From assembly GCA_020853975.1 (NCBI GenBank), contig JADYXW010000010.1:1-64000 (forward strand): a stretch of 64,000 nucleotides of DNA, written 5' to 3'. Numbering within the stretch: position 1 is the first letter of the stretch; each line of letters begins with the position of its first letter. A program made the translations under genes and the position numbers. The notes beneath the pieces are model-generated. The model did no database searches. It was not told the DNA's origin and saw nothing but the letters and a program-made list of their open reading frames with translations. Source of the DNA: Phycisphaerales bacterium (GTDB lineage Bacteria > Planctomycetota > Phycisphaerae > Phycisphaerales > UBA1924). Of the stretch, positions 54,330 through 63,900 are shown piece after piece.

Positions 54330-54668
54330 ATGCTGGTCCTCTCCCGGCAGCGCGACGAGACGATCATGATCGGGGACGAGATCGAGATCACCGTGGTGGA
54401 TATCCGCGGGGACAAGGTCCGTCTCGGGATCACCGCACCGACGCGCATCGCCGTTCATCGCAAGGAGGTTTACGAGGCCATCAAGCGCGAGAACGAGCAG
54501 GCCGCCAGGCTTGCCGGCGCGGATGTGACCTCTATTCCGCAGGTCGCACCGGGCCCGGCCCGCACCCGCATCCGAGCCAGCGCCGCAAGGCTGACGGCGT
54601 CGGTGGACGGGGCGGAGGACCCCGGGGCGGGCATGAAAGTCCCCCGGCCCGCGGCGAAGCGGGCCTGA
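54330..54668 (+). CDS. csrA: carbon storage regulator CsrA with C-terminal extension
   Basis: CsrA binds GGA-containing hairpins in mRNA leaders and usually blocks translation. The core (about 1-60) is typical: [20 protein letters not shown], then [20 protein letters not shown] and HRKEVYEAI. At 112 residues it is longer than the common 61-75. The extra 45 residues are Ala/Arg/Pro-rich ([16 protein letters not shown] and following) and may be disordered. FliW is known to bind the CsrA C-terminal region in Firmicutes, so the extension may matter. AAGGAG at 54317-54322 fixes ATG 54330. Confidence 0.96.
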   Translation: MLVLSRQRDETIMIGDEIEITVVDIRGDKVRLGITAPTRIAVHRKEVYEAIKRENEQAARLAGADVTSIPQVAPGPARTRIRASAARLTASVDGAEDPGAGMKVPRPAAKRA

Positions 54669-54683
54669 ACAGGGAACACCAGA

Positions 54684-54702
54684 GCCGGGAACGATCACCG
54701 GC
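54684..54702 (+). promoter_or_regulatory. upstream candidate CsrA site in the flagellin leader
   Basis: GCCGG (54684-54688) and CCGGC (54698-54702) enclose a 9-base loop, with GGA at 54688-54690 on the stem-loop edge. It lies about 50 bases before the flagellin start, like the upstream site in the Bacillus hag leader. Confidence 0.45.
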
Positions 54703-54732
54703 AACGCGTTCGAAGGACTGAAGAGCACTCGA

Positions 54733-54750
54733 GCAATCACGGAGGATTGC
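54733..54750 (+). promoter_or_regulatory. CsrA-type hairpin over the flagellin ribosome-binding site
   Basis: GCAATC and GATTGC form a perfect 6-pair stem with hexaloop ACGGAG, which fits the ANGGA loop preferred by CsrA. The Shine-Dalgarno GGAGGA (54741-54746) is half in the loop and half in the stem, and ATG 54752 follows one base later. CsrA bound here would shut off flagellin translation. Confidence 0.7.
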
Positions 54751-54751
54751 C

Positions 54752-56308
54752 ATGGCACGGATCAATACCAACGTCCCCAGCGTCATCGCCCAGTCGAAGC
54801 TCGGCCGCACCCAGGCCCAGATGCAGGTGCACCTCGAGCGGCTGTCGACGGGCCTCAAGATCAACCGGGGCAAGGACGACCCGGCGGGCCTGATCATCTC
54901 GGAGCGGATCAGGTCGGACCTGGAGGGCATCAACCAGGGCATCCAGAACTCCTCACGCGCGTCGGCGATGATCTCGACGACGGAGGGTGCGCTGGCGGAG
55001 ATCAACGACCTGCTGAACTCGATCCGATCGCTGATCGTGCAATCGGCGAGCACGGGGTCGAGCTCCGAGGCGGAGCGTCAGGCGAACCAGCTCCAGATCG
55101 ATTCGGCGATCGAGTCGATCACGCGGATCTCGAACACGGCGACCTTCGGCGGGCTGAAGCTGCTGAACGGCTCGCTGGACTACCAGCTGTCGGGCGTCAG
55201 CCGCGCGGACATCGCCAAGGTGCGCGTGAACAACGCGTCGTTCATCAACAACACGGCGGTGCAGGTGGACGTGGACGTGGTAGGCTCGGCGCAGACGGGG
55301 GCGTTGTTCTACAACGGCGCGACGACCCCGCCGGGGGTCACGCTCTCGGCCCTGACGCTGGAGATCACCGGCCCGACGGGCGTGCAGGTGATCACGATCC
55401 CCAGCGGGAGGCCTCTGTCGCAGCTCGTGCAGGGAGTGAACAACGTCTCGTCGATGACGGGCGTCCAGGCAAGCCTGATCAACAACGACGCGAACTCGGG
55501 GATCGTCTTCGAATCGGTGGACTACGGGACCAAGTCGTTCGTGTCGGTGAAGCGGCTGGCCCCGCCGGCGCCTGCGGCGGACTCCTGGGGGCTGTACGCG
55601 TTCAACGGATCGGCGCCGCGGACCGCGGACGCGCCGTTCGGCTGGACGACGCTGATCACCGCCGGCACGCTGGTGCCGGGGGATCGCGACAAGGGCCAGG
55701 ACGTGCAGGCGCTCATCAACGGGAACCTCGCCACGGGCGACGGCCTGAACGTGAAGGTGAGTTCCGCCTCGCTCGGTCTTGACCTGACCCTGACCCCGAC
55801 GACGGCGACGACCCCCAGCGGAGCTTCGACCTCGTTCTACATCACATCCGGGGGCGCCCTCTTCCAGCTCGGGCACGAGGTTACGGCCCTCCAGCAGGCC
55901 ACGTTCGGCATCCAGTCCGTCGCGGCGAGCCAGCTCGGCGGGACGAACACCGGCTCCACGATCGAGTTCCTCTCGACGCTCAAGGCCGGACAGTCCAACT
56001 CCGTCGCCGCGAGCGTGGCCCGGAGCAACTTCAAGCCCTCATCGGACATCCTGGCGACGGCGATCGACGAGATCACCGTGCTCCGCGGAAGGCTTGGGGC
56101 CTTCGAACGCAACGTGCTGGACACCAACACCCGCTCGCTCCAGTCTCAGTTCGAGAACCTCACGGCGTCGAACTCGGTGATCCGGGATGCGGACTTCGCG
56201 GCCGAGACGAGCCAGCTGACCCGGGCGCAGATCCTCGCGTCGGCGGGCACATCGACCCTGACGCTCGCGAACCAGCAGGCCCAGCAGGTGCTGCAGCTGC
56301 TCGGCTAG
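54752..56308 (+). CDS. fliC: flagellin
   Basis: Flagellin builds the filament. The 518-residue product has the conserved D0/D1 N-terminus (MARINTNVPSVIAQSKLGRT, then QMQVHLERLSTGLKINRGKD and DPAGLIISERIRSDLEGINQ) and C-terminus (LRGRLGAFERNVLDTNTRSL, NSVIRDADFAAETSQLTRAQ, ending QQVLQLLG). The middle (about 180-400) is the variable surface region. Translation is probably controlled by the CsrA hairpin at its ribosome-binding site and by FliW. An intrinsic terminator follows 26 bases after the stop. Confidence 0.97.
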   Translation: MARINTNVPSVIAQSKLGRTQAQMQVHLERLSTGLKINRGKDDPAGLIISERIRSDLEGINQGIQNSSRASAMISTTEGALAEINDLLNSIRSLIVQSASTGSSSEAERQANQLQIDSAIESITRISNTATFGGLKLLNGSLDYQLSGVSRADIAKVRVNNASFINNTAVQVDVDVVGSAQTGALFYNGATTPPGVTLSALTLEITGPTGVQVITIPSGRPLSQLVQGVNNVSSMTGVQASLINNDANSGIVFESVDYGTKSFVSVKRLAPPAPAADSWGLYAFNGSAPRTADAPFGWTTLITAGTLVPGDRDKGQDVQALINGNLATGDGLNVKVSSASLGLDLTLTPTTATTPSGASTSFYITSGGALFQLGHEVTALQQATFGIQSVAASQLGGTNTGSTIEFLSTLKAGQSNSVAASVARSNFKPSSDILATAIDEITVLRGRLGAFERNVLDTNTRSLQSQFENLTASNSVIRDADFAAETSQLTRAQILASAGTSTLTLANQQAQQVLQLLG

Positions 56309-56334
56309 GCCGGATCGCTCACGAAAGACTCTGA

Positions 56335-56362
56335 GGGCGGGCCCGCGTGGCCCGCCCTTTTT
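56335..56362 (+). terminator. intrinsic terminator after flagellin
   Basis: GGGCGGGCC (56335-56343), loop CGCGT and GGCCCGCCC (56349-56357) form a perfect 9-pair stem followed by TTTTT. It closes the flgI-fliC run. Confidence 0.93.
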
Positions 56363-56399
56363 CGTGCGCCTCGGCGCGGGTGGGCGCGGTTGGCCAACA

Positions 56400-57584
56400 A
56401 TGCCGATAGACCTGCCCGCGTCTCGAACCTCCGCCCCCGCGCTCGCCCCCCCCCACTTCCGGAGCACACGGATGGCCCGGCTCAACGTTCAAGCCAGCAC
56501 CGCGACGATGATCCGGATCGATGGGCGCGATGTTCTCGCGTTCGGCGGGTGCAACTATCTGGGGCTGGCGCATCACCCGGCGGTGACGGGCTCGCTGGCG
56601 GAGGCGGCGGGGCTGCTCGGTCTGTCGACGACAGCCAGCCGCGAAACGACCGGGAACACGGTGGTGCACGACGCGCTGGAGCAGGAACTGGCGGCGTTCG
56701 TGGGGGAGGAGGCGGCGATCCTGCTCGCGGACGGGTACACGGCGAACATCGCGATCTGCCAGGCGTTGGCGCGCGACCACGGGGTCGCACTGATCGACGC
56801 GCGTGCGCACAAGAGCCTGCGGTCGGCGGCGTCGGCGGCGGGAATCCAGGTCTTTGAGTACGAGCATCTGAACGCGGAGTCCGCGGCGTGGCTGGCGGGG
56901 CAGTTCGCCGACCAGGGTGTGCTGATGCTGACGGACGGGGTGTTCGCGGCGGATGGGGCCCTGGCACCGGTGCCGGAACTGCTCGCGGTGCTGCCCCAGC
57001 GCCGGGCGACCCTGGTGGTGGATGACTGCCATGGCGTCTGCGTGCTGGGAGACAGAGGCCAGGGGACGGTCGGGCACTTCGGCGTCCGCGACCCGCGGGT
57101 GGTTGTGACCACGACTCTGGCGAAGGGCGTGGGGTGCTATGGCGGCGCCGTCCTGGGCGGACGCGCCGTGGTGCAGCGCGTCAGAGATCAGGCGGACGTC
57201 TACAGGCGGTCGACGCCGATTCCGACACCGATCGCGGCGGCGGCGCGGGCGGCGGTCTTGGCTGCGCAGAGCGAGCCGGAGCTGCTGCGGGCGCTGCGGC
57301 GGAACATCGGCCTGATGCGAGACGGGCTGGCGAGGCTGGGGATCGCGACGCACCGGGAGTCCATCCCGATCTTCACGTTTACGCTGGAGTCGAACCAGCG
57401 GATGGAAGAGGTGCACCGGCGGCTGCTGGCGGAGGACCTGTACGCGCCGTACATCGAGTATCCGGGCGGGCCCACGCCCCGGTTCTTCAGGGTGACGGTG
57501 ACCGCGGCGCACTCGCCGGAAGAGATCGAGAGGCTGCTCGCGGGGCTTGCGAGGCACGTGGGGCCGGTGGCGGCCGGCACCTGA
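56400..57584 (+). CDS. BioF-like alpha-oxoamine synthase (PLP enzyme)
   Basis: A 394-residue PLP enzyme of the alpha-oxoamine synthase family, which joins an amino acid and an acyl-CoA. BioF (8-amino-7-oxononanoate synthase, biotin), KBL, HemA and serine palmitoyltransferase are members. Visible parts are the N-terminal LAFGGCNYLGLAHHPAV, TTASRETTGNTVVHDALEQE, VVDDCHGVCVLGDRG for PLP contact, TTLAKGVGCYGG with the Schiff-base Lys at 242, and RFFRVTVTAAHSPEEIERL. TTASRETTGN differs from the GSGGSRLVSG of typical BioF, so the substrate is not certain. No biotin genes are adjacent. ATG 56400 lies after the flagellin terminator, so it has its own promoter. Confidence 0.8.
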   Translation: MPIDLPASRTSAPALAPPHFRSTRMARLNVQASTATMIRIDGRDVLAFGGCNYLGLAHHPAVTGSLAEAAGLLGLSTTASRETTGNTVVHDALEQELAAFVGEEAAILLADGYTANIAICQALARDHGVALIDARAHKSLRSAASAAGIQVFEYEHLNAESAAWLAGQFADQGVLMLTDGVFAADGALAPVPELLAVLPQRRATLVVDDCHGVCVLGDRGQGTVGHFGVRDPRVVVTTTLAKGVGCYGGAVLGGRAVVQRVRDQADVYRRSTPIPTPIAAAARAAVLAAQSEPELLRALRRNIGLMRDGLARLGIATHRESIPIFTFTLESNQRMEEVHRRLLAEDLYAPYIEYPGGPTPRFFRVTVTAAHSPEEIERLLAGLARHVGPVAAGT

Positions 57585-57678
57585 CGCAATCCGAACGTTC
57601 GCTGCGGGTTGGGCACCGGGCTCGACGCCGCGTGGGTGACGGCCTAGCATGGCCCCCACTGTTTTGAGGGAAAGAGCC

Positions 57679-57897
57679 ATGAAGCCGAAGACCCATCCGA
57701 AGTACTACCCCAACTGCAAGGTCTTTCACAACGGCCAGGTCGTGATGGAGGTCGGTGCGACGGTGCCGGAGATGCACGTGGAAGTGTGGTCGGGTTCTCA
57801 CCCGTTCTTCACCGGCAAGCAGACGTTCGTTGACTCCGCGGGCCGGGTTGAGAAGTTCCAGAAGAAGTACGCGGGCAACTACTTCGCGAAGAAGTAA
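57679..57897 (+). CDS. rpmE: 50S ribosomal protein L31
   Basis: A 72-residue L31. The C-terminal SGSHPFFTGKQTFVDSAGRV and EKFQKKYAGNYF are typical. Of the four zinc-binding Cys of the C+ type only one Cys is left (NCKVFHNG, residue 12), with Trp-Ser-Gly-Ser where the CxxC would be. It is therefore a zinc-independent C- form. ATG 57679 has GAGGGAAAG as ribosome-binding site, and TAGCAT at 57645-57650 may be the -10. Confidence 0.95.
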   Translation: MKPKTHPKYYPNCKVFHNGQVVMEVGATVPEMHVEVWSGSHPFFTGKQTFVDSAGRVEKFQKKYAGNYFAKK

Positions 57898-57948
57898 GTT
57901 CGCCGAACATCGCGTCCCCGGCCGAGCGGGCCGGGAGCAAGCTCACAC

Positions 57949-57974
57949 AAGGCCGCCGGCGTGCGGCCTTTTTC
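57949..57974 (+). terminator. intrinsic terminator after rpmE
   Basis: GGCCGC (57951-57956), loop CGGCGT and GCGGCC (57963-57968) form a 6-pair stem, extended by A-T pairs, followed by TTTTT and a second T run. Confidence 0.9.
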
Positions 57975-57991
57975 GTTTTTGCGCGGGCGGA

Positions 57992-59266
57992 TCAGCGGGC
58001 GGCGCCTGCGCACCAGACCTGGTGGACGAGGTTTGAGGCGAGCCGGTAGGTAAGGTCGCGCTCGTCGGTGGTGTCGAGCAGGCAGAGGTCCGCGCGGAAG
58101 CCCGGCGCGATGAGGCCACGATCGTGGAGGTTGAGAAGATGCGCGGGGGCGGCGGTGGCGGCGGCGACAGCCTCCGCGGTGGTGACGCCGCAGCGGCGGA
58201 CGGCGGTCGCGAGGGCGAAGGGCATGGACTCGGTGGGGGCGGAGCCTGGGTTGCAGTTGGTGGCGATGGCGAGGCGGCCTCCGGCGTCCAAGAGGGTTCG
58301 AGCGCTGGCAAAGGCGCCCTCGGAGTGCACGCCGCAGACCGGGAGGATGACGCCGGTGGTCTCGGAGGCGGCGAGTGCGCTGAGGTCGGTAGGGATGGAG
58401 GCTTCGAGGTGGTCGACGCTGCGAGCACCGAGTGCGATGGCGAGGGGCACGCCTCCGAGGCTGTGGAACTGGTCCGCGTGGAGGCGGACGGGGTGGCCCA
58501 GCGCGAGGGCGGCTTCCAGGAGCGCGCGGGACTGCTCGAGGGACCACGCGCCGGATTCCAGGTAGAGGTCGATGGCGATGCCGGGAAACTCGGAGTGAAC
58601 GGCGGGGAGGGTCTCGCGGATCGTGCGTTGGACGAAGTCCGGCTGATCGGGGTCGATGGCGTGGCCCAGGAGCGCGGTGGGCACGACGGTGCCGGGCCAG
58701 GAGGAGGCGGCGTCGGTGATGGCGGCGAGCATTTTGAGCTCGTCGGGCGTAGTGAGCCCGTAGCCGCTCTTGATTTCGACCGTGGTGGTTCCGGCGGCGA
58801 GGAAGCGGTCGAGACGCCGGCGGGTGGATTCGGCGAGATCGCGGCGGGAGGCGGACCGGACGGCGCGGACGGTGGACATGATGCCGCCGCCGGCGCGGAG
58901 GATGTCGAGGTAGGAGGCGCCACGGAGGCGCTGCTCCCACTCGTCGAGTCGCGAGCCGGCCCAGCAGGCGTGGGTGTGGCAGTCGACAAAGCCGGGGATG
59001 AGGACATGGCCCCGGGCGTCGATCATGTGGTCCGCGTGGGCGGAGGGGGGGTCGTGGAGCTCGGTTCGCTCGCCCTGAGCGTTGATGACGGTAAAGCCTT
59101 CAACGGTTGTGAACCGTCGGTGGGCGTGGGGCGTCACCGAGGCGATGACACCATGCTCAAGGAGCACGTCGCAGAGCCCCCGGGAGGTCGCGACGGCGTC
59201 GGGGCCACGGCGTCCTGTGGCGGGCGCGGTGACCACGCGGGCGTTGCGGATAACGGTGGTGGTCAC
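57992..59266 (-). CDS. hutI: imidazolonepropionase HutI
   Basis: HutI hydrolyses 4-imidazolone-5-propionate to N-formimino-L-glutamate in histidine breakdown. The 424-residue amidohydrolase has the metal motif DCHTHACWAGSR (His97, His99), TTTVEIKSGYGL with the carboxylate region, HADQFHSLGG, SVDHLEAS and ATNCNPGSAPTESMPFA, all typical of the family. It starts with GTG 59266, overlapping the hutG stop by GTGA. hutH and hutU are not in the window. Confidence 0.95.
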   Translation of the reverse strand: MTTTVIRNARVVTAPATGRRGPDAVATSRGLCDVLLEHGVIASVTPHAHRRFTTVEGFTVINAQGERTELHDPPSAHADHMIDARGHVLIPGFVDCHTHACWAGSRLDEWEQRLRGASYLDILRAGGGIMSTVRAVRSASRRDLAESTRRRLDRFLAAGTTTVEIKSGYGLTTPDELKMLAAITDAASSWPGTVVPTALLGHAIDPDQPDFVQRTIRETLPAVHSEFPGIAIDLYLESGAWSLEQSRALLEAALALGHPVRLHADQFHSLGGVPLAIALGARSVDHLEASIPTDLSALAASETTGVILPVCGVHSEGAFASARTLLDAGGRLAIATNCNPGSAPTESMPFALATAVRRCGVTTAEAVAAATAAPAHLLNLHDRGLIAPGFRADLCLLDTTDERDLTYRLASNLVHQVWCAGAAR

Positions 59267-60186
59267 GAGAGCCCCCGGGAGGCGAGGGCGCGGAGGGCAA
59301 CGAGGAAGAGGTGAGCGGCGGTACGGGCGGTGCGGCCTGCTTCATCGTGGGGCGGGGAGAGCTCCATGATGTCCAAGCACCGGACGCCGGGGAGTCTGAG
59401 AGCCGCGTCGAGGAGCGCGGCGACACGGCGGGGGGGGAGCCCGGCTGGGTTTGGGGCGCTCACCCCGGGCGCGGAGGAAGAGGAGAGGACGTCAAGATCA
59501 AGACTGACGAAGCGGGCACGGGCGGTGTCGTTCGTGGCATGGCGGAGGGCGCGGAGACTGGCGGGGAGGAACGAACCGCCCCGGTGCTGGAACCACGCGG
59601 CGTGCTCGGCGGAGTTGACGAAGGGGCTGAAGCCCATGAGGTGCAGGCGGCGGAGGGCGCAGTCCTCAAAGAGGCGGCGGAAGGGCATGCCGCTGCCGGG
59701 CTGCTCGCGGACATCGAGGTGCGCGTCGAAGTAGAGGCCGGAGTCGAGGGTGCGGCCGTGGGCGGCCTCGTGCTCGATGACGGCTCGGACGAAGGGGAAG
59801 GTGAGGTCGTGGCCGCCACCGATGGCGATGGGGAAGAGGCCACGGGCCAAGAGCTGGCGGGTGACACTGGTCACGCGGCGGTGGGTCTCGGAGAGCGCGG
59901 AGGCGTCGTGACCTGAGGCGGGGATGACGTTGCCGGCGTCGAAGACCGGGGGATAGGACCAGCCGTGGGGCTCGGCGACGCCGTAGCGTGCGAGGGCGGC
60001 GCGGAAGGCGTCGGGGCCGAGGGCGGCGCCGGGGCGTCCGGAGTTGAGGCGGACGCCGAGGTCGTCGGCGAGGCCAAGGATGGCGACGGAGCATCCGGCG
60101 GGATCCGCGATGCGGACTCGGGAGGCGAGGCGGGAGGGGGGGATATCGGCGGGCCAGAGACCGGGCTGGGTGAGTGCTTCGAACAT
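59263..60186 (-). CDS. hutG: arginase-family hydrolase, probable formimidoylglutamase HutG
   Basis: A 307-residue ureohydrolase (arginase/agmatinase/formiminoglutamase fold). The two-Mn site is complete: GGGHDLTFP, LYFDAHLDVREQPGSGMPF and VSLDLDVLSSSSAPGVSAPN. The overlap with hutI makes formiminoglutamate the likely substrate: HutI produces it and HutG would give glutamate and formamide. ATG 60186 is chosen over an upstream TTG at 60234, which would overlap the divergent gene. Confidence 0.88.
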   Translation of the reverse strand: MFEALTQPGLWPADIPPSRLASRVRIADPAGCSVAILGLADDLGVRLNSGRPGAALGPDAFRAALARYGVAEPHGWSYPPVFDAGNVIPASGHDASALSETHRRVTSVTRQLLARGLFPIAIGGGHDLTFPFVRAVIEHEAAHGRTLDSGLYFDAHLDVREQPGSGMPFRRLFEDCALRRLHLMGFSPFVNSAEHAAWFQHRGGSFLPASLRALRHATNDTARARFVSLDLDVLSSSSAPGVSAPNPAGLPPRRVAALLDAALRLPGVRCLDIMELSPPHDEAGRTARTAAHLFLVALRALASRGLS

Positions 60187-60226
60187 CTGGGTTGCATGGT
60201 ACGGGTCGGCGCGGGAGAATGCAGGG

Positions 60227-60931
60227 GTGATCAAGCCGTTCCTCCGGGCTCACTGGTCGCACCTGTGCGTCATCTCGTATGACGTGCCCGAGGAGTTGCT
60301 GACCCCCTATCTGCCCCGGGGACTGACGCTGGACAGGCGGGAGGGGAAGTGCTTTGCGAGCCTGGTCGCGTTTGACTTTGAGAACGCGAGGGTGAAGGGG
60401 ATCGCGTGGCCCGGATTCCGCGAGTTTCCGGAGGTGAACCTGAGGTTCTACGCGCGGCGCGGGTCGGAGCGCGGGGTGGTGTTCGTGCGGGAGTATGTGC
60501 CGAGCCGCGTGGTATCGTGGGTGGCGAGGCGGGTGTACAACGAGCCCTACGAGCGTGCGGCGATGACAAGCCGGATCCATCACACGATGGACGGGCTGGA
60601 GGTGAAGCACACGCTGGAGCGGGAGGGAAAGAAGAGCCGGATCATTGTGAGCGCGACGAAGGAGCCCCCGCTGCTGCCGGAGAGTGACGGGTGGGAGTCG
60701 TTCTTCATCGATCAGGAATGGGGGTTCGGAAAGGGCCGGCTGGGCGAGACGGTGCGATACCACGTGGTGCACCCGAGGTGGCTGGTGTACAAGGTGGAGT
60801 GGGCGGAGGTGCACGTGGACTGGGCGCGGCTGTACGGGGGCGCCTGGGCGTGCCTGAAGGGGCGCAAGCCGTGCTCGACCATTCTCGCGGAGGGGTCGGA
60901 GGTGGCGGTGTTTCCGGCGCAGCCGGTGTGA
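60227..60931 (+). CDS. DUF2071-family (YqjF-like) protein
   Basis: A 234-residue soluble protein of the DUF2071/YqjF family, a beta-rich fold distantly like acetoacetate decarboxylase. Recognisable are LRAHWSHLCVISYDVPEELL near the start, LPRGLTLDRREGKCFASLVA and EVNLRFYARRGSERGVVFVREY. No activity is established. The start is GTG 60227 (GGGAG upstream), which places the family opening HW-x-x-L at residue 8. It diverges from hutG and converges on metH with a 6-base gap. Confidence 0.85.
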   Translation: MIKPFLRAHWSHLCVISYDVPEELLTPYLPRGLTLDRREGKCFASLVAFDFENARVKGIAWPGFREFPEVNLRFYARRGSERGVVFVREYVPSRVVSWVARRVYNEPYERAAMTSRIHHTMDGLEVKHTLEREGKKSRIIVSATKEPPLLPESDGWESFFIDQEWGFGKGRLGETVRYHVVHPRWLVYKVEWAEVHVDWARLYGGAWACLKGRKPCSTILAEGSEVAVFPAQPV

Positions 60932-60937
60932 CGCCCC

Positions 60938-63900
60938 TCAGACGTTGAAGTACTTCGCCTCGGGGTGGTGGACGATGATGGCGCTGGTGCTCTGCTCGGG
61001 GTCGATCTGCCAGTTTTCGGTGAGGCGGCAACCGATACGGGCGGGGTCCAGGAGCGCGAAGAGCTTCTCCTGGTCCTCCATGCGCGGGCAGGCGGGATAG
61101 CCGAAGGAGTAGCGGCTGCCCTGGTAGTGCTGGGTGAAGAGCTCCTTGACGCGCGGGCTGTCGAGGTGGCCGATGCCGAGCTCCTGGCGCATGCGTTTGT
61201 GCCAGAACTCGGCGAGCGCCTCGGCGGTTTCGACGCCCAGGCCGTGGAGGTAGAGGTACTCGGTGTAGTTGTTGGCCCCGAAGAGCTCCTGGGCGGCTTC
61301 GCTGGCGCGTGGGCCCATGGTGACACAAGAGAGGCCAAGGACGTCGCGCTCGCCTGATTCGAGGGGGCGGAAGAAGTCTGAGATGCAGAGGCGGCGCTTG
61401 TCGGGTTGGCGCGGGAAGGTGAAGCGGAGGAGCTCTCGCGAGGTGGAAGCGGGGTCCCAGATGATGAGGTCGTTGCCGACGGAGTTGCACGGGAAGTAGC
61501 CGTAGACGACCGAGGGGAGGAGGATGCGCTGGTCGCGGCAGTGGGCCTTGAGTCGCTCGAAGATCGGGGTGATCTTGTCCTCGAGCACAGCGTCGTAGTC
61601 GGCGTCGGAGAGGGCACCCTTCTTGACCTGCCACTGACCCCGGAAGAGCGCGACGGGGTTGATGAAGGGGTAGATGTCGCCGAGGTCGAGGCCATCGACA
61701 ACGCGCGAGCCCCAGAAAGGGGGCGTGGGGACGGGGACTGAGGTGGAGACATCGGAGCGCTGGACGGGAAGGCCGGGTGCGGGCAGGTCGGGGGCTGCGA
61801 GCTTTTCGGCACGGGAGCGGTTGATGGCATCCTCGGCGCGGGAGCGTTTGGACTGGCGGTCGTCGATCTCGATGTCGAGCTCTGCGGCACGGCCTGAGGT
61901 AAGGATGTCCATGGTGCGGAGGCCATCGAAGGCGTCCTTTCCGTAGTAGACGTCGCCCTCGTAGGTGTCGCGGAGGTGGCTCTCGCAATAGTGGCGTGTG
62001 AGGGCGGCGCCGCCGAGGATGACGACGGGGCGCAGGCCCTGATCGTTGAGGGTGCGGAGGTTCTCCTCCATGACGTTGACGGACTTGACGAGGAGGCCCG
62101 ACATGCCGATGGCGTCGGCCTTGTGGTCCTTCCAGGCCTTCACGATCTCGTCGATGGGCTGCTTGATGCCGAGGTTGACGACGCGGTAGCCGTTGTTGGT
62201 GAGGATGATGTCGACGAGGTTCTTGCCGATGTCGTGAACGTCGCCCTTGACGGTGGCGAGGACCAGGGTGCCCTTGCTCTGGCCCGAGGCGCGCTCCATG
62301 TGGGGTTCGAGGAGGGAGACGGCGGCCTTCATGACCTCGGCGGACTGGAGGACAAAAGGGAGCTGCATCTTGCCGGAGCCGAAGAGGTCGCCCACGGTCT
62401 TCATGCCGTCGAGCAGGTGGTCGTTGATGATGGCGAGCGGGGCGTAGAGGGTGAGGGCCTCGGCGATCGTGTCTGCGAGGCGTTCCTTCTCACCATCGAC
62501 GATGTGAGCGCGGAGGCGCTCGTCGAGGGTGAGGGCCTTCGCGGGGCCGGCGGAGGCGGCGGGCCCGGCGGCGTCCTTGAAGAGCTCGATGAAGGCCTGG
62601 AGGGGGTCGTGGCCCTCGCGGCGGCGGTCATAAATGAGGTCGAGCGCCGCGTTCCACTGGTCGTCGGGGATGCGCGTGCGGGGGAGGATCTTGCTGAAGT
62701 GGATGATGGCGCTGGTGAGGCCGGCCTGCTGGAGCTCGTAGAGGAAGGCGCTGTTGAGCACGACCCGGGCCGCGGGGCGCAGGCCGAATGAGACGTTCGA
62801 GAGCCCCACGGTGGTCTGGCATTCGGGGAAGGCCCGGGCGATGAGGCGGACGCCCTCGATGGTCTCCAGGGCGCTCCTGCGGTCGGACTCCATGCCCGTG
62901 GAGACCGGGAGCACGAGGGGGTCGAAGAGGATGTCCGCGGGCGCGAGGCCGTGGTGATGGACCGCGCGGTCGTAGGCGCGGCGGGCGATGGCGAGCTTGC
63001 GGTCGGCGGTGCGGGCCATCGAGGCTTCTTTGTCCTCGTCGATGGAGCCGATGACCAGGCCCGCGCCGTAGCGGAGGGCGAGGTCGCAGACCTCGTCGAA
63101 CTTGTGGTCGCCCTCCTCGAAGTTGGCGGAGTTGATGATGCACTTGCCGCCCGCGTGGCGGAGGCCTGACTCGATGGTGCGGAGCTGGGTCGAGTCGAGC
63201 ATGAGCGGGGCGTTGACCTGTCGCACGACACGGGAGACCACCTGGGCCATGTCGGAGGCGTTGTCGCGGCCCGCGTAATCGACGTTGAGATCCAGGACGT
63301 GCGCGCCGTCGTGGCGGACCTGCTCGCGGGCGAGGCTGACGATGCCGTCCCAGTCCTCGGCTTCGAGGAGTTTCTTGAACGCACGGCTGCCGCTGGCGTT
63401 CATGCGTTCGCCCACGATGAGGATGGAGGTGTCCTGGCGATATTCCTGCGGGAGGTAGAGGCTGGTAACCGCGGGCCTGGGGGCGCTGACGGTGACGGAT
63501 CGTGCGGTGCCCTTTGAGAGGTGCTCTTCGACCTGATCGACGAGGAGGCGGATGTGATCGGGCGTGGTGCCGCAGCAGCCCCCCACAATGCGCACCCGGT
63601 CGTGGTCGAGGAAGCGTCGCATGGCGGTCGCGAAGGGCTGTGGGGCGAGGGGGAACTCGGCGCGGCCGTCACGGAGAACGGGCAGGCCGGCGTTGGGCAT
63701 GACGGAAACGGCGCGGGAGACGCCGGCGCGACCCATGGCGGCCCAGTTGGCGCCGAGCCAGTGGACGTGCTCGGTCATCTCCGTGGGGCCGGTGGCGCAG
63801 TTGAGGCCCAGGGAGGCGATGGGGTAGCCGGCGAGAGCGTGGGCGACGGCGGCGATCTCCGTGCCCAGGAGCATGCTGCCCGTGGTCTCGATGGTGACCG

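Noticed and set aside
49830..54758. Long minus-strand frames opposite flgK, flgL and fliW (867, 754 and 612 codons)
   Set aside because: They follow the phase of GC-rich third codon positions of the flagellar genes and carry no recognisable domain.
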